Below are positions 38,806-50,078 of a stretch of 64,000 nt of DNA, in pieces. Origin of the DNA: Raphanus sativus (lineage: Eukaryota; Streptophyta; Magnoliopsida; Brassicales; Brassicaceae); the NCBI RefSeq assembly GCF_000801105.2, contig NC_079517.1:17803579-17867578 (forward strand), in the 5' to 3' direction. The notes below the pieces were generated by a model. It worked only from the letters and a program-made list of their open reading frames with translations. It did no database searches and was not told the DNA's origin. The position numbers and the translations under genes were made by a program. Each line of letters starts with the position of its first letter. The stretch's first letter is position 1.

Positions 38806-39330
38806 TTATAACATTTTTTTATCGTCCCAAGGGAAACAAGTAGGTTTATTCAATTCATCTCGATTTACTCGACACATAGCTTTCTCTTTATTGTCTCTTC
38901 CCACCTCCCAAATACATACTTTACAGACTCCATAATCTCCAAAATTGTCGTCGTCTCTTGCTACTGTAAATATATTAAATTCGTGAGATTCGCCGACACC
39001 CCATGTAAAATGGCATCTAAACTTCGTAGTTTTAAAAACGTTAACATGAAATCGGAACCCCCAGGTTTGGTTCCAAGGGATATGGATCAACCCCAAGTCA
39101 TCTTCACTAGATTTGCAATGTACATTCAGAGTTTGCTTGCTATGTACAGTGTTGTTGATTATGACATGCTTTGGTGCTAGAGGCCAGAAGCCGTCCACTC
39201 CTGCAGATCCTGATGTTGATGTTTCCTGCACAGCATTTGAGACATCTAACACTGATGCAAAAACAGTATAAAGACTATAAAATGAGATCATGACCATCAA
39301 AATGCTTTGAGACTTATCAAAGAGAGCCAT
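38806..39330 (-). CDS. S-protein homologue (SPH, plant S1 family), copy 1
   Basis: A single-exon secreted protein of 174 residues related to poppy stigma S1 proteins. Residues 1 to about 26 form a signal peptide (hydrophobic ILMVMISFYSLYTVFASV). The mature part has the family's order of motifs: KHVIINNTV, LNVHCKS, DDLGLIHI, W-GFRFHVNVF-TTKFRCHFTW, CKVCIWEV, CRV and a final CFPWDD. The Cys residues expected to form disulphides are present, and NNT is a possible glycosylation site. The ATG at 39328-39330 lies about 65 bp below a TATA-like box. Most Arabidopsis SPH genes have unknown roles. A near copy lies 3.2 kb away at 41992-42497 with the same upstream sequence, so this is a local duplication. 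Confidence 0.9.
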   Translation of the reverse strand: MALFDKSQSILMVMISFYSLYTVFASVLDVSNAVQETSTSGSAGVDGFWPLAPKHVIINNTVHSKQTLNVHCKSSEDDLGLIHIPWNQTWGFRFHVNVFKTTKFRCHFTWGVGESHEFNIFTVARDDDNFGDYGVCKVCIWEVGRDNKEKAMCRVNRDELNKPTCFPWDDKKML

Positions 39331-39393
39331 TGCTAATGTAAATTATGTGGAGTGGGTTGTTCGATTGTACGTAAGATATGCATATTTGTTCCC

Positions 39394-39401
39394 TATTTAT
39401 G
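39394..39401 (-). promoter_or_regulatory. TATA-like box of SPH copy 1
   Basis: The minus strand reads CCATAAATAGGGAAC here, about 65 bp before the ATG. The same ATAAATAGGGAAC sits at the same distance before SPH copy 2. Confidence 0.6.
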
Positions 39402-40518
39402 GATGTTAACAGAAATGTAAATATATTCGAAGGAATGACTAAACTTACGTTTTTTTTTTTGACTAAACTTACGTTTAATGCATTTATTTGGTATGTGCTA
39501 ATGTAAATGCTAATATATTGCTTTTCTTAAAAGTTACAAATTTATTTATTTTGACAACAGTTATAAATTTATTTCTGTTATAATTTACAATTGTGGAAAC
39601 AAATTAATGTATTTGGTCTTGATTGACTCATTTACAATTTCAAAATTATGGAAATGTCATATCTCGAAACATCTCATTTGAGATATGAGGAGATAGACTT
39701 TCAAATAAAGATGTTCATTGGATTCAGATAGAGTTTATATTCCAAAAAAAAAAATCTACTGTTAATTAATGGGTTGATTTTAATTCTTTTTATATATTTG
39801 GATTTAGTGTTTTTTATTAAAATATTTTTATTGCAAAGGTTTAAAATCTAGTGTTATTAGTTCTTGTATTTTTAATATCTTTATTAAAAGAGTTTTTTTT
39901 AATCTACTGTTACTCTTTACAATTTGGGGATAAGGTTTGGATTTAATGATCCCGCCTAGGAGCAGTCATCACCAACATCAATATCAATGATAAACTACTA
40001 GCAATAATTTAGCAGGCCCTAGACACCAGGAATGTTTCCAGGAGCCAGGAGAGAAATTCCTGGAAATACTACATACATACCAAAGAGGTAAGCCAAAAAT
40101 ACCATTTTTCTGGTTTGTAGCATGTAAGAAATAGTTTAATCCTAGATCAGCTAAAAATCTGGGTGAAGAAAACACCTTTCAAGTACTCAGCGAATTCCAT
40201 AGAAATTGTTAGTAGAAAGCAACAATGACCATAGTCATAGAACAAGTTAGTACTTCTCACTGGAGATGAGAATTAATGAACTTTTGAAGAAAGTTTCTTA
40301 ATGGAATTCTGGGAAAAAAAAGTCAAGACCTAATCAAAAGTAGAAGGAACCCTACCCAAACGCTAGGCGAACTACTGCTTTGCTTCCTGCCATGAACTTG
40401 GTTTCCCGGCATAGCAGCCGAAAAAATGTTAAATCTACATCAAGACGTGCATATATTTTCTATTTATTTATAACAAAATGAGATATAAGGCCAACAAATT
40501 AGTTTTAGCAAGATTACT
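39402..40518. other. Intergenic, no gene seen
   Basis: The first 100 bp are the SPH upstream region shared with copy 2. The stretch 39950-40440 is less AT-rich and may be LINE leader or RT debris, but no motif could be read with confidence. Confidence 0.4.
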
Positions 40519-40700
40519 ATAGTGAAACCTCTATAAATTAATAATGTTAGGACTACAGTAAAACTATAATTATTTATTAATTTATAGAGATTATTAATTT
40601 ATCGAGATACTAATTGAACCAAAACTCAATTTGGAACAATGAAATTACATTAATTTATAGAGATATTAATTTATAAATTATTAATTTAAAGAGGTTATAG
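40519..40700. mobile_element. Short TA-flanked MITE
   Basis: Starts TAGTGAAACCTCTATAAATT and ends with a diverged complement (AAAGAGGTTATA). It shares words with the element at 8809-9758 in both orientations. Confidence 0.55.
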
Positions 40701-40739
40701 AAAAGGATTGGATGTAACTAGGGAGGACCAAAGATTAAA

Positions 40740-41240
40740 TTTGACTGAGGTCAATATAAATTTAGGCTGTCACTGGTAGAAAATGAATCCTACTTCTGGG
40801 GTCATAGACTACATGGTAATAAACTAATTTCTCAAGGCTTAAAGTGGAACGTAGGGAAAGGAAATAGTATAAATTTTTGGAAATATAATTAGATACCTAC
40901 TATTCCCCCTAGACCACCTAAGCCGAGAGATGAGAATAATACTCCTAGCATGCTAGTTAATTAAAGACTTGATAATTCAGAGTACAAACAGCTGCTAGAT
41001 CTTTTATTTGATGAAGATGATGTGAATCTAATCAGAAATATTGAGCTGCCAGTAACTAACGTCGAGAATAACTTTTCTTGTGTACATACTAAAGATCTGG
41101 CATTTTTGATAATATATAACCGAAAATTTGAAGATCCAATGAACCCTAAAATGTTAATTAAGAAGAAGATAAAGGCGAGACAGGCTTGTTTCATGTCTAG
41201 ATTAGGGTTAGCGTTCGCTGACTTGTGAACCGAACAAACC
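40740..41240 (+). pseudogene. LINE reverse-transcriptase tail remnant
   Basis: From about 40780 the frame reads SYFWG, then GLKWNVGKGNSINFWKYN, the typical end of a plant LINE polymerase before zf-RVT. A TAG replaces the Trp that normally follows. The stretch IPTIPPRPPKP fits the same family. Downstream residues (41022-41228) keep an open frame but lose similarity. Confidence 0.6.
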
Positions 41241-41900
41241 ATTTGGACGAAAACCCAATAACATTAACACACACATAACAATTACAAATCCCAACAGATT
41301 TTATGAAGTGTTGCATAAAACCCAGCAGATTTACAATTAATTAAGTGTCACGTTTTAGTCTTCAACACGCGTTGTCATTACGGAGCACGAATTTATGAGG
41401 TGGAATCCTATGTGTCATGTCCATGAGTGAAAGAAGAGTTCTTTATATATAAAGATATAGTATTACCTTATTTAGTTTAGTCAAATATAAAAATCCCGAG
41501 TTTGATGTCAAAAAAAAAATATATAAAAATCCCGAGAGTTCAATTTTAAAGAAACAAATATTGCAAAATTAATAATAATTCATAGAAAAATAATGCAAAA
41601 AATTAAAATTTTAGTATGTTATTTAATTTTAAAATAAATTAACAAAAAACAGGTTAATATATAAATAATACAATTACATCAAATTACATCAAGTTATAAA
41701 AATTTTAATATAATATTATGTAAAAATTAAAAAATTATTATCAAACATCTATATTATAAAATAATATATTTTAATCTATACGTAAACTATAAAACATAAG
41801 GAAAAAATATACATGGATTTTTTATAAAACCAGCGGTGCAGATTTACGTTGAACACAAGTTAAATCAAACATTTGCGCGGAGGCGCGAGTCAAGTTCTAG
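41241..41900 (+). mobile_element. Helitron 3' end, 5' end not found
   Basis: A weak GC-rich hairpin (TGCGCGG/GGCGCGA, about 41874-41888) and AAGTTCTAG before T mark a 3' end at 41900. It lies 91 bp beyond the end of SPH copy 2. No matching TC start could be fixed; the left limit given is nominal. Confidence 0.45.
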
Positions 41901-41991
41901 TTAATATTATGAATGATATTACTTTATTATAATCAATTACGATGGTAACATATTTTTAGATTAGATTATAGTAATATATCTTTTCTTTTCC

Positions 41992-42497
41992 TTACACATT
42001 ATCGTCCCATTTGAAACAATAAGGATCTGAACCTCCTTCTATACGACATATAGCTTCGTCTCCATCGTGTCTTCTCACCTGCCAAAGACATCTATCGCAG
42101 GTTGGATACGCTCCAAATTCATCATCGTCTCTCCATGGGTCAAATATTACAAAATGGTGTGATCCGCCTCTCTGCCACGTGAAATGGCAACGAAACTTTG
42201 TAGTACTCCAAATGTTAACACGAAATCGGAAACCCCAGTAATGATTCCAAGGTATATGGATCAACCCCAAGTCATCGTCACCAGATTTGCAATGTACATT
42301 CAGAGTTTGTCTGTTCTTTACAACGTTGTGGATTATAACATGCTTTTTTGATAGAGGAAAGAAGCTGTCACCGCCTGATCCTGGTCCTGGTGCTTCAACC
42401 ACAACATCTGAGACATCTAACGCTGAAACAAAAAGAGTAAGAATGAAAAATGAGACAAAAAAAACAATATGCCATGAGGCTTATTAGAGAAAGCCAT
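41992..42497 (-). pseudogene. S-protein homologue copy 2, frameshift in signal peptide
   Basis: It encodes an SPH protein closely similar to copy 1: KHVIIHNVV, LNVHCKS, DDLGLIHIPWN, GFRFRVNIW, TTKFRCHFTW, CDRCLWQV, CRIEGG and CFKWDD. The ATG at 42495-42497 is in one frame (MAFSNKPHGILFF) but the rest of the signal peptide and the mature domain are in another. The shift lies in an A8 run on the plus strand (42457-42464), where one base appears to be missing relative to copy 1. If it is real, the start codon reads into a stop after about 27 residues and the gene is dead; if it is a sequencing slip, the gene is intact with 168 residues. The rest of the domain has no damage, so the loss is recent or not real. 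Confidence 0.85.
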
Positions 42498-42557
42498 TGC
42501 AATGTAATTGTGTGGAGTGGGTTGTGGAGTGGGTTGTTAGATTGAACTTGGTTCCCT

Positions 42558-42565
42558 ATTTATAG
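42558..42565 (-). promoter_or_regulatory. TATA box of SPH copy 2
   Basis: The minus strand has CTATAAATAGGGAACC, a consensus TATA box, 61 bp above the ATG. It is shared with copy 1, and so is an AAATATATTT-containing block further upstream. Confidence 0.7.
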
Positions 42566-42599
42566 ATATTAACAAAAGAGACTCGTAACAAAAATGTAA

Positions 42600-43122
42600 A
42601 TATATTTGAAGGGATGACTAAACATTAATGTTACGTTGGTGGCATGTATTTGATATGTGATAGTATTCATCGACATGGAAATGCTTATTTATTTCCTCTA
42701 GGGTTACAAATTTGGAAAAATGTATTCTTGTTTGACTAAACACTTTTGGCTTTTTAAAATAATATTAAAAGCTTTATTTTGAAACATTTGATAAGTGTTT
42801 AAGAAAATATTAAGTGTAAAGTAGGTGGTGACTTTACTCAAAAAAAAAGTAGGTGGTGATCCAATGCGACATTTAAAAACGAATATAGAAAATTGAATTG
42901 ATAAATCATTTTTTGAATATAATATATATATTATTAAAATCAAGTATATTTTAAACCGTTTGAAAACATGTATAACAATATAAATTCCAAACATGGATAA
43001 CAATATAAATGATAATTATTTGGAAACATAGATAGTAGTATTACATTAATTGCATTGCCATATTTCACTTAGTTTAGAAATTTTATTAATTATATTACCT
43101 TAACAGTAATTCACATAATTAA
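42600..43122. other. SPH upstream region and decayed Helitron 5' end
   Basis: The right half (from about 42922) repeats the Helitron 5' pattern (ATATTATTAAAATCAAG, AAACCGTTTGAAAACAT) in decayed form. No gene. Confidence 0.45.
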
Positions 43123-43992
43123 TCTATATTATTAAGACCGAAGTATATTTTAGTACTGTTTGGAAACATGGATAGGAGTATAAATGAGAATTGTTTGGAA
43201 ACATAGATAGTATTATTACATTAATTGTATTGACACATTTCACTTAGTTTACAAATTTTATTAATTATATTACTTAATAATAATTCGCATAATTAATTAT
43301 ATTACCATAATAATAATAGTGCAGATTTTTCTTTATTAGTTAATCAATATTAACTTTGTGCTAAAAATGTAAAATAACTAGGTTTTGCATATCTATATTA
43401 TTAAAGTTGAAATACATTTTAGTACTGTTTGGAAACATGGATAGCAGTATAAATGATAATAGTTTGGAAACATAGATAGTAGTATTACATAATAAAAATA
43501 TGATACATTTATTGTCACTTAATTTTTCACTCAATATAATTATTTTACTAAATAAAAAAACTCTTTTTATTTCACTTAATTTAGCCAAACACATAAAAAA
43601 GTCATTTTAATTAGTTTATAAAATCAGTTAGACATGATCATTAGCATCCATTTATGTACAAGTTGTTCTTTTCGGGTATTGTTTTTCGTTTTAAATTAGG
43701 CCGGTTTGAAATTATAAATTTATGTGTGGGTTTTGAGTTGGGTCCTTCTAGGTCTAGGTGAGTTCGGTTCAATGTATAGGAACCTAAGAATATCTAAATA
43801 ACCAATGTATCTAAAGAGGGTTAAGATATTTGTATAAAAAAAACAGTATTACTCGATTCGATCCAAGTCTTTTGAATCCAATTAGCTATTTTGTGACACA
43901 TCTAAAATATATAATATTAATTATGAAAAATAAATATCGATGTATAAAATGTAAGAACCAATAGCCGTGCATGCGCGCGAGTCAATCTCTAG
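43123..43992 (+). mobile_element. Helitron with repeated 5' ends
   Basis: Two good 5' ends, TCTATATTATTAAGACC (43123) and TCTATATTATTAAAGTTG (43392), are followed by one 3' end, CTCTAG before T at 43989-43992, preceded by a weak GC hairpin. Each 5' end is followed by TTTAGTACTGTTTGGAAACA and GATAG-AGTAT motifs. The inner unit is 601 bp. A third decayed start lies near 42922. Confidence 0.72.
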
Positions 43993-44282
43993 TTATATTT
44001 AATACAGATGACTCTTATTCCTATTTAATAAAAAATTATATATTTTATTGGAGTCTGATTTTACCCCCAGACAGTAAGTCTGGCCCATTTATCGGAAACT
44101 TAGTTTCTCCTAAAAAATCATTAAAGATGAAAGTTCCATATCATACTGACTCTATAAAAAATCAAATTAAAAATGTTTGATCAAGTCTTAATCAAGAGTC
44201 TTGGTCAATGGTCTTCAATCGTCATTAATACGATCATTTATTCCAATTAATAGCTATAAATGATTTTATGTTCACCTAGAAA

Positions 44283-44689
44283 TCTATAATAATAAAGTAG
44301 AAGATAAACTTTCTACAATGCGCCACATCAGCGAATGAGATTCCAAAATGTGATACGTGTTACGCTTTTGTATGAGCTTTTTTCTTTAACATGGTCCAAG
44401 TAAATCAAGTCAGGAGATCTTCATAGGACGGCTCGGATGATGCAGTTAGGCGTAGATCGTCATAAGGCAGGTAGTATTGTCGGTTGTCGAATCGTCTATG
44501 TAAACTTTCTCATAATTGTAATATCATAATAAATCAGCGTTATAAAAAAATTGTTATTTCGAATACTTTTTAGCTAATTTAGATAGTTTAACTAATATTT
44601 AATTAGATTTGTAAATAATTTATATATTTTGAAAATGAAAATTGTCAATTTTTAAGGTTTAAAAAATATTTTTTTGGACGATTTAAAAC
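44283..44689 (+). mobile_element. Orphan Helitron 5' end
   Basis: TCTATAATAATAAAGTAGAA at 44283 has 5'-terminal wording, followed by GCGCCACATCAGC, which recalls other Brassicaceae Helitrons. No 3' end was found. No gene in this stretch. Confidence 0.4.
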
Positions 44690-44849
44690 ATTGGTTACAT
44701 CCGATCCAAGCCGAACCCGGAAGGAACCGAACCGAATCTGATCTGATAATTAGTACAATCTGAATGGTATTTCTGAACATAACACCGAAAATCCAAAAAT
44801 CCGAATCACCCGGACCGATACCGAATGGGCCACCGAACGCCCAGGCCTA
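44690..44849. mobile_element. Foldback element remnant, right end only
   Basis: CCGAAC/CCGAATC units followed by GCCCAGGCCTA at 44839-44849, the exact right terminus of the elements at 2247-2890 and 24659-25224. The left end is missing. Confidence 0.55.
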
Positions 44850-45145
44850 GATAAGACTGTAAACTCTGTGATTGAAACTAAAAGAACACCTCAACCATTT
44901 CAACAGGCCAAAGAAGAAACTAAGAGTAAAAATATAACATAGATATTTATCCTGGAGACGCCAAAAACCAGTTTTGAGTTATTTTCCATAAATACATAGT
45001 ATATTTGGAAGCATTGACAAAATCTTTAAAAATAAAATAGGGATACCTCAAAATATCTTTCGATTAAGGTTCTTTGTGGGTAGAAGCTCAAATCAAAGAC
45101 TTTCCATTGGTGCGAGAGCCTAATACACATTCTAAGGGTCAAAAA
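44850..45145. other. Intergenic, no gene seen
   Basis: Nothing recognisable. Confidence 0.4.
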
Positions 45146-45760
45146 GTGACATTCACTGGGTCTTCCCGTCCCATTCTGTTCCGCCCCGCCACGGTCTTCA
45201 GTTCAAACAGGTCTCAGCGTGACAGTCCCGCGCGGGATGCGGTCTTCTCGAGGGCTGCCCATTCCCGACCCGCTTAGACATAGTACATGGGCCTTAGCGG
45301 GTCGGCCCACGGGACGTCGGTTCATAAACTCTCGTCAAACAGAGAAGAAGCTTCCTAGTGTATCTTACAAGAGCAACCATGGATGTGCTGTGAACACCAT
45401 TTTTTTTCTCTCGCTCTGGTTAGTACTTTGTTTCTTAGATAATGTTAATAATAATCAAACAACTGCATCGAGCAGCTTTGTGTTATCAGAGATGATGTTG
45501 AGCTGTAATCGTGTTTTGTATATGTGCTTATCTAGTGATGTTTCTTCTTAAATGTTTTCGGAGGAACTGACTGAGAACACATTCGAGAAGTTTTGCATAT
45601 TTTGAATGCTTAGTGTAACCAATTGTGTTTTCATTATAATGCAGGAGGCGAGATTTATCATATGGAAGTTAAGTTGCATCCTAGTGAAACCAATCAGTCC
45701 TGCAAAGTTTACAAGATTTTTATCGTGAGTTTTTTTCACCTGAATAATAAGCCATGCTGC
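45146..45760 (+). pseudogene. GC-rich repeat arm plus gene fragment
   Basis: 45146-45330 is a GC-rich CGGG/CCCGC arm like that of the composite element at 17518-18972. It is followed by a leader-like part and, after a possible acceptor TTATAATGCAG near 45645, an exon-like stretch reading GEIYHMEVKLHPSETNQSC. This copies the arm-plus-cargo arrangement of 17518-18972, but the far end and target duplication were not found. The source gene is not recognised. Confidence 0.35.
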
Positions 45761-45849
45761 CATGCTTTTGTAATAATAAGCTAGGCTAGCAAGAACCATC
45801 TTCAGTATTCAAGAGAGGGGATTGCTTCTGTAGGCTAGTGAGTGACATT

Positions 45850-48379
45850 AGTGGTAACTTTATGAAAGTTTTATGGACTCGATATCTGGAAAATCATATG
45901 GTGTTAGTCTTTTACGTAAATGAGAAACTCTTAAATGTGCATAGCATTAGACCATTACTCTTTGAATCCAATTCTTGTTTATGACAGTAAATTTTGCAAC
46001 TCACTAAATTTTTCAAAAAAAAATTAAAACATTAATTAATTTGCAACTCGCTAAATTTTACAAAAAAAATTACAACAAACCAAGCCCACTAAATAAATTA
46101 AACCCAACTGTCAATATATTTCAATGAGTTAAACTCCTAATTATTATAATAATCTAGTCATTTAGACGTTAAGTTTTCTTATTCTCCTTTCTTTAAGAAA
46201 CTCGTTGTCCACTGCAACAGCAGAACAAAAGATAGATATTTTTGTTAGTAATTAATTTAAGTTTTCTTCTGTTACTAAATATAAACAAGAGCGAATTGGT
46301 ATAAAACTCTAAAAGAATGATGAAATTAAGAAAATATCTATGATGTGACAAATTTATGTCTATGGATGAATGTATCACAGTGTAGGATTTAGGGTATTGG
46401 CTTAATTAGAGCAAAAATTTAATATATATATTTCATAAACTAAATATTATATAATTTTTAGTATAAGCACGTATTCTTAGATTACATAAAATAACCTGTA
46501 TAACTATTTATTATATAGAAATTATTTAAAATTGTGAAATTATAATCTATATAGACATAATTTTCTATTAACATATATAACATATAAAATATGCTTATAT
46601 TATTTGTTTAAAAGTAAATTACTAATAAACTAAAAAGTCGGAACAATATATTAAATCCATTTTGTGATGAAATATAGTATTTGATTTAAAAGTGAAAGAA
46701 ACAAATAAATGAATAGGTGATAGGAAAAATACAAAAGAAAAATAACAAATTAATCTGATTGGCCCTCAGCATGTTTTTGGTGTCTTTCTTTTTTTCTCCT
46801 GCAGATCACTAAATCAATGATTAAATTTCTCATGCAAGCAGATTTTACGATTTTCTATGTTCTGCATTTGGAAAGCTGAATGGAAAAAAAATTGCAGTCT
46901 AATCTGCATTACTAATGGCTTGCATCTCTTCTGCATATAGCATGTATTACATTCAAAGCCAATGTATGAAGTACAATTTCTTTATACATAAAGTATTACA
47001 TTTTTTATATAAGGTAAAAGATCTTAAGAATAATTCTTATTTTGGCTTTTTCCTTAGGTTTTTAGATCATTTTAGCTGAAATTTTTATGTTCTGTATTTT
47101 CAAATGACGAAACATCAAATTCTACATATAGAATATACCATTTGCACAAAAACAAAATGATTGTTGAGAAATTGTACTCTACCCACAACTTATACACTAA
47201 TTAACTCTATACCCTAAATCTCACAATATAAGTTTTGAATGTAGTGCATAACAAAATGCAGAATATATGCAGTTCATTTGTCATGCAGATTGTTCTGCAT
47301 CTTTTACCCATTCAACTAATTTATTGCAGAACAAAAATAAGTAATATAATAATTATATCTTCATGCAGTTTAAAGATATGTGTAAAATTTTGATCTGCAT
47401 GAACATGAGAAAAATCAGCTGGGGAGATATGCAGATGGCCAATAAAAATCCATGCAAGTTTTATTTTTTATTCTTTTTCTTTTGATTGTTTATAAACAGT
47501 GCTAATGAACATATTTTATTTATTTTTAAACCTTACACAATTTTCTTTTCAAACATAAGATTTAATATTTCATTGTTTTTGTTATCATGTAATATTTTAT
47601 TTATAATCATTTTTATATATATGATATATAAAATATTCATAGTATTATATACATTATCTTGTAGAAATATGTTTACAAAAAATTATACATATATAGTTTA
47701 CAAATTCATAATTTTTATATAAAGTAAAGTATCTATACATGTTATTTTGTATCATTTAAAAATGTTTAAGTTCACACAATAATAATAAATAATATTTGAA
47801 CTTTGGTTTTGGATTCGGTTTTGTATCGGTTTGGTTTTTGGTTCTCGGTTTTTATGTCCATACCTAATTAATTTTATAGTTGAAATCAAATGGTAAAAAA
47901 AAACGAAAGTCGAATAAAGATAAAAAATAAGAGTAAAACAAGAATATTCTTTATAATTTTTGTAATTATGATGAATTTGTATATAATTTAAAATTTCACT
48001 ATATTTATTGTTATTTTTTCTATATTATATTTATTACTTTTTTATAATAAGTTTTATGTTGTATCATTTCAAAATGTATTATTTATAATATTTTATTAAT
48101 TTAACTTTATCTGCATTTGTTCTGCTTGATCTGCATAATCTGCATTACTGCTTGATCTGTGTTTTTGTTTGATCTGCGTCATCCTTTGGAAGCCATAATA
48201 TCTTCTTCCATAGACACAAACTTGTCACATCATAGACATTTTCTTAATTTCGTTATTCTTTTGGGATAATCAACCATTCACTCATGATTGTTCAAGATGC
48301 AAATTATGTAACTATGAGACATAGAGAAGTGAACATTATCGTTATATTATATACATTTATTGGTTTGATATATTTTTTA
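45850..48379. other. Long AT-rich intergenic stretch
   Basis: No supported gene. 46780-47460 and 48110-48180 share repeated words TCTGCAT and CTGCATTT in both strands, suggesting an old foldback or MULE. A short GGTTTGGTTTTTGG block at 47805-47870 is a remnant of the foldback family. Confidence 0.4.
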
Positions 48380-48560
48380 TTTATGCAGGTACCATCAAAC
48401 AAAATGGATTTGAACAAGAAAATAAAATCTCCACCATCCATCTGATATCAACTTGGATGATTTGCCGTGGGATCCAACTAAGCCCAAAAACATTTTAAAA
48501 CTACCCTCATAATCAAATAGATGAGGTATGACACAAATATTTGACTAGCAGACCTTGTCA

Positions 48561-49087
48561 ACTAGGCCTAAGACTTATTATTCAGTATTTAGATTCGATC
48601 CAAGATCTGCTACGAAATTAGGATATCCAAAGTACCCGGATCCGAATCTGGATAGTAAAATCAACGATCCGTCAAAACCGAATCCGGATCTGTATATCAT
48701 AATTTTTAAGTCCGGATATCCGGATCCGTATTTATAAAATATATTAAAAATTTTAAAATTTATTAATAATGATATTAGATATATTAATATTTATTCATCA
48801 AACTAGTTTTATAATACTATATTTTAATTTTTTAATATTATATTCATATTTATATTTATAAATGTTGTATAAATATTTAAGTTATGTATTATTTTAGAAT
48901 TTTTATATTTTAAAATTTTTTATTTTTATTTTATTAATTTTTTTACGAATCTGTATCCAGATATCCACGGGTAGTATGATATATAGACGGATATACGGAA
49001 TCTGGATATCAAGAAGCCTCGAATCCGGATCCGGATACTAAATCAACGAATCCGATGAACCCGGATCCAAATATCCTAAATTTTCAA
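48561..49087. mobile_element. Foldback element inside hAT pseudogene
   Basis: Arms of GGATCCGAATC-type units surround an AT-rich centre. It splits a conserved GPCQ-PR coding stretch. CCTTGTCA (48553-48560) and CCTTGTAG (49088-49095) flank it, matching at 6 of 8 positions, which fits an aged 8-bp duplication. The left end keeps ACTAGGCCT, similar to the TAGGCCTGGGC end; the right end has decayed. Confidence 0.55.
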
Positions 49088-49823
49088 CCTTGTAGTCGTA
49101 CTTTTCAACAAAAATCAATAGGTGTATTACGACGCTTTAAACCCCACTGGTTTGATCAATATCCTGATTGTTAGAGTATAGTGTGGAACAAGAAAATGTT
49201 TTTGTTTGTTTGTTTTGTTACTAATTCAGAGTTCAAACTGAAAAACAAGGTATAAATGATACTTTGTATCATCATGCTTTTCTATTTGAAATAAGTCTGA
49301 TAGTTTCAGTAAGCATGTGAGAGATCATTCTAGTTTTCACAATGATACTAAAAAAAATGTAAAGACTTGATGAGACAAGGTCACTCTATCAAGCTTGCTT
49401 TTCACAACCAAATTAATGTTGTGAAAATGAGTACCGGATCCGTTTGGGTGCTTCAATTGATGTTTCTAGATACTTGTTATACCAAGGATTATCTTTTCCT
49501 GTTCATGATAAGAAAGAAGAGTCAACAAACAAAAGTAGTTTCATAGAGTTTCTGAAGTATACGGGTAGTCAAAATGAGGCTGTTAGAAAAATTGTAATGA
49601 ACAATGCTCCTAAAAATAGTCAGATGACTTCTCTTCCTATCCAAAAAAACATTGATTATTGCTTTGCGGAAGAAGTAACTAAGTCTGTTATACAAAAAAT
49701 CAACAATGATGTTTTTGGCTTGTTGTAGATGAACTGCTGATATTTCAGATACATAGCAAATGGCTGTGGTTTTTCGTTTCGTTGATAAATCTGGGTTGGT
49801 AAAAGAAATATTTGTTGGATTTA

Positions 49824-50078
49824 GAGCATCTCCAAAAGAAACTCTATAACTTTAAATATAGAGTTTTTGCGCTCTAAAAAGAACTTAAAACTTCAAATTT
49901 AGAGTTTTGAGGAGTGAAACTTCAAATATGAAGTTTCATCTTTTTTATTTCCATTTTAATCCTTACAATTAATTACACATACATTTATGATTCTTAAGTA
50001 TTTTTTTGTTTATCATTTTAATCTTCAAATTTTTCATATCTCATAATTATTTCAGATTAGTCAAATTACCCTAAGGGG
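49824..50078. mobile_element. MITE left half
   Basis: TTA followed by GAGCATCTCCAAAAG and short AT-rich units with the word CTAAATTTAGAGT-like repeats. It has the same type of left end as the MITEs at 4197 and 54051. The right end is missing; an LTR-like block follows directly. Confidence 0.45.

Noticed and set aside
49444..49728. A separate small gene starting MGASIDVSRYLL
   Set aside because: It is the DUF4371 part of the hAT transposase pseudogene and joins with motifs on both sides.
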